Source: SIG587 sp045531585 (lineage in GTDB: Bacteria > Bacillota > Clostridia > Oscillospirales > Acutalibacteraceae). Taken from it: DNA of 64,000 nucleotides. The stretch covers positions 1 to 64,000 of the forward strand of contig JAZSEH010000006.1 in NCBI GenBank assembly GCA_045531585.1, given 5' to 3'. A program made the translations under genes and the position numbers. Within the stretch, counting starts at the first letter, position 1, and the number at the start of each line of letters is the position of its first letter. The notes beneath the pieces were generated by a model, which had not been told where the DNA came from, did no database searches, and saw only the letters and a list, made by a program, of their open reading frames with translations. This document shows positions 57,877-64,000 of this stretch, piece after piece.

Positions 57877-60800
57877 ATGGCAAAAAGAACAGACCTTAAA
57901 AAGATTTTAATAATCGGCTCAGGTCCTATAGTTATAGGTCAGGCGGCCGAGTTTGACTATGCAGGCACGCAGGCTTGTCTTGCTCTTAAGGAGGAAGGCT
58001 ATGAGGTTGTGCTTTGCAACTCTAACCCTGCTACCATAATGACCGACACCACCATAGCGGATAAGGTTTATATGGAACCTCTTACCCTTGAATACGTGGC
58101 AAAAATCCTCCGATACGAGCGCCCCGATGCCATTGTTCCAGGCATCGGCGGACAGACGGGTCTTAATCTGGCTATGCAGCTTGAAAAGAAGGGCGTTTTA
58201 AAGGAGTGCGGCGTTGAGCTTCTTGGTACCAGCAGCGAAAGTATTGAGCGCGCTGAGGATAGAGAAATGTTCAAGGAGCTTTGCCAGTCTATTGGTGAGC
58301 CTACAATTCCTTCCGAAATTACATATAATCTTGATGAAGCAAAAGCGGCCGCCGCAAAAATAGGCTACCCCGTAGTGCTCCGTCCTGCTTTCACCCTTGG
58401 CGGTACAGGCGGCGGATTTGCCTATAACGAGGAGGAGCTTGTTGAGGTCGGCACCAACGCCTTCAAGCTTTCTCCCGTGCATCAGGTGCTTATTGAGAAG
58501 AGTGTAAAGGGCTATAAGGAAATAGAGTTTGAGGTTATGCGTGATTCTACCGACCACGCTATTACCATCTGCGGTATGGAGAACATAGACCCCGTAGGCG
58601 TTCATACAGGTGACTCTCTTGTTGTGGCTCCCATTATGACCCTTAGCGACCACGACCTTAAAATGCTTAATGACAGCGCCATAAAGATTATCCGTGAGTT
58701 AAAAATAGAGGGTGGCTGTAACGTTCAGTTTGCTCTTGATCCTCACTCAAGCAATTACTATCTTATTGAGGTTAACCCCCGCGTTTCCCGTTCCTCTGCG
58801 CTGGCCTCCAAAGCAAGCGGATATCCCATTGCCCGTGTTACCGCTAAAATAGCAGTTGGTATGGCCCTTGAGGATATTGCCATAGCCAACACCAATGCCG
58901 CCTTTGAGCCTGCTCTTGATTACGTTATTGCTAAGCTGCCCCGTTTCCCCTTTGATAAATTTACAACCGCCTCCAACATTCTGGGTACTCAGATGAAGGC
59001 AACAGGTGAGGTAATGGGCATAGGCTCAAATCTTGAGGAGTGCTTGCTTAAGGGCATACGCTCCCTTGAGGTGGGCGTAAACCACCTTTACCACCATAAG
59101 TTTGATAATATGTCTGATGAGGACCTTCTTAAATACATAAGCCAATTCCGTGACGATAACATATTTGCCATTGCCGAAAGCCTTTACAGGGGTGCAACCG
59201 TTGAACAAATTCACGATATAACCAAGATTACCCCCTTCTTCCTTGAGGCGATAAAGCACATTATTGATATGGAGTCAACCCTTAAGGGAAACCCCTTTGA
59301 CCTGGAAACACTTAAAAGTGCGAAGAAAATGGGCTTCTCCGATAAATACGTTGCAAGAATGTGGGAATGCACCGAAATTGATGTGTTTAATTTCCGTAAG
59401 GAGCATAATCTTTTCCCCGTATTTAAAATGGTTGATACCTGCCATACAGGAGCATATATTCCGTATTTCTACTCCTCCTATACAGGTGAAAACGCTTCAC
59501 GCCTTACCGATAAAAAGAAGATTGTTGTTTTAGGTGCAGGTCCTATCCGTATAGGTCAGGGTGTTGAGTTTGACTATTCCACAGTTCATGCCGTTACCAC
59601 CATTAAGGAATCCGGCTACGAGGCAATTATTATAAACAATAACCCCGAAACCGTTTCCACCGATTATACCACCGCCGATAAGCTTTATTTTGAACCCCTC
59701 ACTCCTGAGGACGTTATGAATATTATTGAGTTTGAAAAACCCGAGGGTGTAATTGCATCCTTGGGCGGTCAGACTGCAATTAACCTTGCAGAGCCCTTAA
59801 TGCAGCGCGGCGTTAAGATTATAGGTACCGACTGTGACGCTATTGAGCGTGCAGAAAACCGCGACAGCTTCGAGAAGGTACTCCACGACCTTGACATTCC
59901 TCAGCCTAAGGGAAAGGCCGTTACAAAGATTGAGGACGGCATTGCCGCCGCAGCCGATATTGGCTACCCTGTGCTTGTTCGTCCCAGCTTTGTTCTTGGC
60001 GGCAGAGCTATGCAGATAGTTGCCAATGAGGAGCAGCTCCGTCATTACCTTAAAACCGCCGTTGAAATTGATGAGGATAAGCCCGTCCTTGTTGATAAAT
60101 ACATTCAGGGTAAAGAGGTTGAGGTAGACGCCATTTGTGACGGAAGAGACGTGTTTGTACCCGGTATTATGGAGCTTGTTGAGCGTACAGGTATTCACTC
60201 AGGTGACTCCATAAGCGTATATCCCACCTTCAGTATCTCAGATAAGGTTAAGGGCACAATCCTGCAGTATGCCAAGAAATTAGGTCTTGGAATAGGCATT
60301 GTTGGTCTTTACAACATTCAATTTATCGTTGATGAAAATGACAACGTATTTATAATTGAGGTTAACCCCCGTTCCTCCCGTACGGTACCCTTCCTTTCAA
60401 AGTCAACAGGCTATAGCCTTGCCGATATAGCCACCGAGGTTATTATGGGCAAGAGCCTTAAGGAGCAGGGAATATTTGATATTTATCCCAATGAGAAAAA
60501 CCGTTGGTACGTAAAGGTTCCCGTGTTCTCCTTTAATAAGATTAGAGGACTTGATGCATATCTATCTCCCGAAATGAAGTCCACAGGTGAAGCCATTGGT
60601 TATGACGATAAGCTTAACCGTGCACTTTTCAAGGCCCTTCAGGCATCGGGTATGCATCTGCAAAACTACGGTACCGTATTTGCTACCATAGCCGATAAGG
60701 ATAAGCAGGAGGCATTACCACTTATCCGCCGTTTCTATAATCTGGGCTTCAATATTGAGGCAACCGAGGGTACCGCAAAATTCCTTAAAGAAAACGGTAT

Positions 60801-61050
60801 TCGTACACATATGCGCAAAAAGATAAGCGAAGACGGTGAGGAAATCCCCAATGCACTTCGTCAAGGACATATTGCTTACGTAATCAATACACGTGATATC
60901 GACAGCAGCGGTAGTAATAATGACGGTCAGGAAATTCGTCGTTGCGCTATCGAAAATAATGTAACAATGTTTACCGCTCTTGATACCGTAAGGGTTTTAT
61001 TAGACGTTCTTGAGGAAACCACACTTACAATTTCCACAATAGACGCATAA
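57877..61050 (+). CDS. carB: Carbamoyl-phosphate synthase large subunit
   Basis: A 1057-residue CarB with two homologous ATP-grasp halves (GSGPIVIGQAAEFDYAGTQA at about 13 and GAGPIRIGQGVEFDYSTVHA at about 555), the oligomerisation region between them and a C-terminal MGS-like allosteric domain (about 935-1057) that binds UMP and ornithine. It makes carbamoyl phosphate from bicarbonate, two ATP and ammonia from the small subunit. The small subunit gene carA is not adjacent, which is unusual. AGGAGG precedes the ATG. Confidence 0.98.
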   Translation: MAKRTDLKKILIIGSGPIVIGQAAEFDYAGTQACLALKEEGYEVVLCNSNPATIMTDTTIADKVYMEPLTLEYVAKILRYERPDAIVPGIGGQTGLNLAMQLEKKGVLKECGVELLGTSSESIERAEDREMFKELCQSIGEPTIPSEITYNLDEAKAAAAKIGYPVVLRPAFTLGGTGGGFAYNEEELVEVGTNAFKLSPVHQVLIEKSVKGYKEIEFEVMRDSTDHAITICGMENIDPVGVHTGDSLVVAPIMTLSDHDLKMLNDSAIKIIRELKIEGGCNVQFALDPHSSNYYLIEVNPRVSRSSALASKASGYPIARVTAKIAVGMALEDIAIANTNAAFEPALDYVIAKLPRFPFDKFTTASNILGTQMKATGEVMGIGSNLEECLLKGIRSLEVGVNHLYHHKFDNMSDEDLLKYISQFRDDNIFAIAESLYRGATVEQIHDITKITPFFLEAIKHIIDMESTLKGNPFDLETLKSAKKMGFSDKYVARMWECTEIDVFNFRKEHNLFPVFKMVDTCHTGAYIPYFYSSYTGENASRLTDKKKIVVLGAGPIRIGQGVEFDYSTVHAVTTIKESGYEAIIINNNPETVSTDYTTADKLYFEPLTPEDVMNIIEFEKPEGVIASLGGQTAINLAEPLMQRGVKIIGTDCDAIERAENRDSFEKVLHDLDIPQPKGKAVTKIEDGIAAAADIGYPVLVRPSFVLGGRAMQIVANEEQLRHYLKTAVEIDEDKPVLVDKYIQGKEVEVDAICDGRDVFVPGIMELVERTGIHSGDSISVYPTFSISDKVKGTILQYAKKLGLGIGIVGLYNIQFIVDENDNVFIIEVNPRSSRTVPFLSKSTGYSLADIATEVIMGKSLKEQGIFDIYPNEKNRWYVKVPVFSFNKIRGLDAYLSPEMKSTGEAIGYDDKLNRALFKALQASGMHLQNYGTVFATIADKDKQEALPLIRRFYNLGFNIEATEGTAKFLKENGIRTHMRKKISEDGEEIPNALRQGHIAYVINTRDIDSSGSNNDGQEIRRCAIENNVTMFTALDTVRVLLDVLEETTLTISTIDA

Positions 61051-61061
61051 GAGGAAAGATG

Positions 61062-61790
61062 ATGAAACAGGGATTATTTGATATAACAGAAAACATCCGC
61101 CTTACAGAAGGCATATATAAAATGTGCCTTCGTGGCGACACCTCTGCCGTCACCGCACCCGGAAAGTTTATAAATATTAAGCTTGACGGGCTTTATCTGC
61201 GCCGCCCCATTTCGGTGTATGACTGTGAAGGTGATACAGTTACTATCATTTATAAAGTGGTAGGCAAGGGTACAAAGGTAATGAGCGAAATGAAGGAAGG
61301 AACCCTTGACGTGCTCACAGGCCTTGGTAACGGCTATAATACTCACCTTTCAGGGGATAAACCCTTACTGCTTGGCGGCGGTGTAGGCGTTCCACCCCTT
61401 TATATGCTGGCCAAGGAGCTTATTAAACAGGGTAAAGATGTCACCGTAGTATTGGGCTTTAATAAGCAAAGCGAGATATTCTGTGAGGATGAATTTAAGG
61501 CCCTTGGTGCTAAGGTTTACATAACCACGGTTGATGGCTCTTACGGTGAAAAAGGCTTTGTTACCGACGTTATGAGGAACCTTGATTACACTCACTTTTA
61601 TACCTGCGGTCCCGAGCCTATGCTTAAAGCCGTTTTTAACACTTCCGTTACATCGGGGCAGCTTAGCTTTGAGGAGCGTATGGGCTGTGGTTTTGGTGCC
61701 TGTATGGGTTGCTCCTGTAAGACTGTTACAGGCTATAAAAGAATTTGTAAAGAGGGTCCCGTCTTAATGAAGGAGGAGATATTATGGTAA
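61062..61790 (+). CDS. pyrK: Dihydroorotate dehydrogenase electron transfer subunit
   Basis: A 242-residue PyrK: FAD-binding LRRPISVYDCEGD (about 46), NAD-binding LLLGGGVGVPPLYMLAKEL (about 104) and a C-terminal [2Fe-2S] cluster motif GCGFGACMGCSCKT ... RICKEGPV. It passes electrons from dihydroorotate, through PyrD FMN, to NAD. ATG 61062 is preferred over 61059 for spacing from AGGAAAG. It overlaps pyrD by seven bases. Confidence 0.96.
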   Translation: MKQGLFDITENIRLTEGIYKMCLRGDTSAVTAPGKFINIKLDGLYLRRPISVYDCEGDTVTIIYKVVGKGTKVMSEMKEGTLDVLTGLGNGYNTHLSGDKPLLLGGGVGVPPLYMLAKELIKQGKDVTVVLGFNKQSEIFCEDEFKALGAKVYITTVDGSYGEKGFVTDVMRNLDYTHFYTCGPEPMLKAVFNTSVTSGQLSFEERMGCGFGACMGCSCKTVTGYKRICKEGPVLMKEEILW

Positions 61791-62695
61791 ATTTAGGCGT
61801 TGAGCTTTGCGGCATTCACCTTGATAACCCTATTATCCCCGCCAGCGGTACCTTTGGCTTCGGTTATGAATTTGCAGATATTTATGATATAAACGTGCTG
61901 GGCACCTTTTCTTTTAAGGGTACAACCAAGGACCCGCGTTTTGGCAACCCCACCCCAAGAATTGCCGAATGTACTGCAGGTATGATAAATGCCGTAGGTC
62001 TCCAAAATCCGGGTGTGGAAAAGGTTATTAGCGAGGAACTGCCCAAGCTTAAAAAATGCTTTAATAAGCCCGTAATGGCTAACGTAAGCGGCTTTGCCGT
62101 GGAGGATTATGCTTATACCTGTGAGCGGCTTGATAAGGAAAGTCAGGTTGGCTGGCTTGAGGTAAACGTAAGCTGCCCCAACGTTCACGGCGGGGGAATG
62201 AGCTTTGGTACATCGCCCGAGGCGGCCGCACAGGTTACAAAGGCGGTTAAGGCAGTTACAACAAAGCCTGTTATAATTAAGCTTTCACCAAATGTTACAG
62301 ACATTGTTTCCATTGCTAAGGCTTGCGAGGAGGCAGGCGCTGACGGAATAAGCCTTATAAATACACTTCTTGGTATGAGAATAGACCTTCGTACCAAAAA
62401 GCCCGTTATAGCAAATACAATGGGCGGCTTTTCGGGTAGTGCAATATTCCCCGTGGCGGTGCGTATGGTTTATCAGGTGGCAAAGGCCGTTAAAATTCCC
62501 GTTGTGGGTATGGGTGGCGTTACAACAGCCGAGGATGTTGTTGAAATGATGCTTGCAGGCGCCACCGCAGTTCAGGTGGGCGCGGCAAATCTGGTTGACC
62601 CCTTTGCCTGCAAAAAGATAATTGATGATTTACCCCGTGTTATGGAAAAATACGGAATAAATAGTTTAAACGAAATAATTGGAGGATGCAAATAA
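61784..62695 (+). CDS. pyrD: Dihydroorotate dehydrogenase, type 1B catalytic subunit
   Basis: A 303-residue PyrD 1B: GVELCGIHLDNPIIPASGTFGFG at the start, EVNVSCPNVHGGGMSFG (catalytic Cys, about 130) and VVGMGGVTTAEDVVEMMLAGATAVQVG near the end. FMN enzyme that oxidises dihydroorotate to orotate and works with PyrK. AAGGAGGAGA precedes the ATG inside pyrK. Confidence 0.97.
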   Translation: MVNLGVELCGIHLDNPIIPASGTFGFGYEFADIYDINVLGTFSFKGTTKDPRFGNPTPRIAECTAGMINAVGLQNPGVEKVISEELPKLKKCFNKPVMANVSGFAVEDYAYTCERLDKESQVGWLEVNVSCPNVHGGGMSFGTSPEAAAQVTKAVKAVTTKPVIIKLSPNVTDIVSIAKACEEAGADGISLINTLLGMRIDLRTKKPVIANTMGGFSGSAIFPVAVRMVYQVAKAVKIPVVGMGGVTTAEDVVEMMLAGATAVQVGAANLVDPFACKKIIDDLPRVMEKYGINSLNEIIGGCK

Positions 62696-63393
62696 TGGGT
62701 AAGGATGTAATTGTTGCTTGCGATTTTGCAAGCGCAGATGCAGTTTACAGTTTTCTTGATAAGTTTACGGGAAGAAAGCCCTTTGTTAAAATAGGTATGG
62801 AGCTTTTCTATGCCGAGGGCCCCGAAATCGTAAAGCAGATAAAGGCAAGAGGACATAAAATATTTCTTGATTTAAAGCTGCACGATATTCCCAATACCGT
62901 AAAAAAATCTATGTCAGTATTATCGGGCCTTGATGTGGATATAACAAATCTTCACGCCGCAGGCACCAAAAGAATGATGGAAGCCGCCCTTGAGGGTCTT
63001 ACCCGTGCAGATGGCACCCGCCCTTTACTTATCGCTGTTACCCAGCTTACCTCCACCGATCAGGAGAGTATGGAAAATGATCTGCTTATAAAAGAGCCCA
63101 TAGACAAGGTTGTTATGCACTATGCAAACAATGCAAAGGAAGCAGGACTTGACGGCGTTGTTTGCTCACCTCTTGAGGCAGGTAAGGTACACGATACCTG
63201 CGGTAATCAGTTTTTAACAATAACCCCCGGTGTTCGCTTTGCTGATGGTGAGATAGGCGACCAGAAGCGTGTTATGACCCCTGCTCAGGCTAAGGAGATA
63301 GGCTCCGATTACATTGTTGTAGGCAGACCTATTACCGCTGCCGAGGACCCCGTTGCGGCATACGAGCGCTGTGTCGCAGAGTTTGTTGATTAA
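62695..63393 (+). CDS. pyrF: Orotidine 5'-phosphate decarboxylase
   Basis: A 232-residue PyrF of the short TIM-barrel type. The active site KIFLDLKLHDIPNTV (about 60-74, Lys/Asp/Lys/Asp) is intact, then the phosphate-binding GSDYIVVGRPIT loop near the end. It turns OMP into UMP. ATG 62695 overlaps the pyrD stop by one base and has GGAGG nine bases upstream. Confidence 0.97.
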   Translation: MGKDVIVACDFASADAVYSFLDKFTGRKPFVKIGMELFYAEGPEIVKQIKARGHKIFLDLKLHDIPNTVKKSMSVLSGLDVDITNLHAAGTKRMMEAALEGLTRADGTRPLLIAVTQLTSTDQESMENDLLIKEPIDKVVMHYANNAKEAGLDGVVCSPLEAGKVHDTCGNQFLTITPGVRFADGEIGDQKRVMTPAQAKEIGSDYIVVGRPITAAEDPVAAYERCVAEFVD

Positions 63394-63413
63394 TCCTTTT
63401 GGAGGAAATAAAA

Positions 63414-64000
63414 ATGGAAAGCTATAAAAGAGAATTTATTCAGTTTTTAGAGGGCGCAGGCGTTCTCAAATTCGGTGACTTTACCGCAAAGAGCGGCAGA
63501 AAAATCCCTTATTTTATCAATGCAGGCGATATTAAGACAGGTGACCAGATAAGAAAGCTGGGTCAGTTTTATGCTAAAGCTTATGCCGAAAAGGTGGGAA
63601 ATAGAAAGACTGTGCTTTACGGCCCCGCCTACAAGGGTATTCCCATTGCGGTTTCCGTTGCGTGCGCTCTTTCTGAAAACGGTCTTGACGTGCCCTTCTT
63701 CTTTAACCGTAAAGAGGAAAAGGACCATGGTGAGGGCGGCGTTTTCGTAGGCTATAAGCCTCAGGAGGGTGAGGAAATAGTAATAGTGGAGGACGTTATT
63801 ACCGCAGGCACCGCTATTAGAGAGAGTATGGAAATTCTTTCATCACTTAAAGGCACAAAGGTTGCCGCCACCTTTGTTATGGTTGACCGTAAGGAAAAGG
63901 GTAAGACCGAAAAAAGTGCTATGGCAGAGGTAGGCGAGGAATTTGGTTTCCCCGTATACTCTGTTGTTGACGTTTACGATATTATTGAGTATTTAAGTGA
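63414..64000 (+). CDS. pyrE: Orotate phosphoribosyltransferase (3' end beyond window)
   Basis: 195 codons are visible with no stop before the window ends. The phosphoribosyl-pyrophosphate loop VVDVITAGTAIRES-like segment IVIVEDVITAGTAIRES (about 122-138) and KAGDFTAKSG/GIPIAVSVA regions identify PyrE. It joins orotate to PRPP giving OMP. TTGGAGGAAA precedes the ATG, 20 bases after pyrF. The family usually ends near 200-230 residues, so little is missing. Confidence 0.95.
   Translation, partial: MESYKREFIQFLEGAGVLKFGDFTAKSGRKIPYFINAGDIKTGDQIRKLGQFYAKAYAEKVGNRKTVLYGPAYKGIPIAVSVACALSENGLDVPFFFNRKEEKDHGEGGVFVGYKPQEGEEIVIVEDVITAGTAIRESMEILSSLKGTKVAATFVMVDRKEKGKTEKSAMAEVGEEFGFPVYSVVDVYDIIEYLS

Overview
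The window looks like a chromosomal segment of an anaerobic, low-to-moderate GC Gram-positive bacterium of the class Clostridia, most likely a gut member of the Oscillospiraceae/Ruminococcaceae type. Supporting signs are an IspH-ribosomal S1 fusion protein, a PyrR-type attenuated pyr operon with a PyrK/PyrD (type 1B) pair, IreB, NFACT/RqcH, YerC, a bile-salt-hydrolase-like enzyme, AGGAGG-type ribosome binding sites and sigma-A type promoters. The assignment is inference from gene content; no 16S or marker search was possible.

Layout. 1-655: insertion-sequence debris (a DDE-type transposase tail and a 5'-truncated IS200-type TnpA with its hairpin-rich right end). 720-2623: PHP phosphoesterase coupled to a lone EutH permease. 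2724-4682 and 14242-17079: uvrB and uvrA, here separated by about 9.5 kb holding an MBOAT/DHHW polysaccharide O-acetylation pair (4685-7672) and a signalling module: PP2C phosphatase, degenerate-MIDAS VWA protein, protein kinase with zinc ribbons, an unrecognised protein and a Sel1-repeat protein in one operon, divergent from a single-pass membrane protein (7711-14123). This resembles the TerY-P kinase/phosphatase/VWA triads. 17148-19121: DUF5685, Cys-tailed DnaJ and a membrane protein. 19122-22220 is the clearest accessory zone: a REP-like hairpin, an RHS remnant, an array of short hairpins separated by GATGATAT-like spacers, an XRE-regulated pair of zinc-ribbon membrane proteins with two matching operators, and a DUF559 nuclease-like gene framed by two-hairpin inverted repeats. 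22271-30909: isochorismatase-like hydrolase, unknown proteins, an AraC/oxidoreductase locus, a 56-residue protein, an EamA exporter, a choloylglycine hydrolase and an MscL with a zinc-ribbon tail.

31063-35637: HI0933 flavoprotein, cmk, plsC and ispH-S1 form a tight operon. 35736-40949: YitT, an ECF-like sigma factor with a membrane partner, a zinc-ribbon membrane protein behind a perfect palindrome, and a polar amino-acid ABC transporter followed by yerC. 41109-47384, all on the minus strand: pgeF, a Wzz/BY-kinase pair, rqcH, trmK, DUF1858, yhaM and ireB. 47525-56420: UPF0340, a GH2 glycosidase with an MFS importer, an HD hydrolase, a Na/Pi symporter, a YbaK deacylase, citrate synthase and DUF3737. 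56447-64000: the pyr operon pyrC-carB-pyrK-pyrD-pyrF-pyrE (pyrE runs off the end) behind a PyrR-like leader with mutually exclusive hairpins; carA is not in the operon.

No rRNA, tRNA or CRISPR array was recognised. The strongest candidates for something under-described are the kinase/phosphatase/VWA module with its unfamiliar partners, the DUF559 inverted-repeat cassette and the polarity-switching hairpin array.
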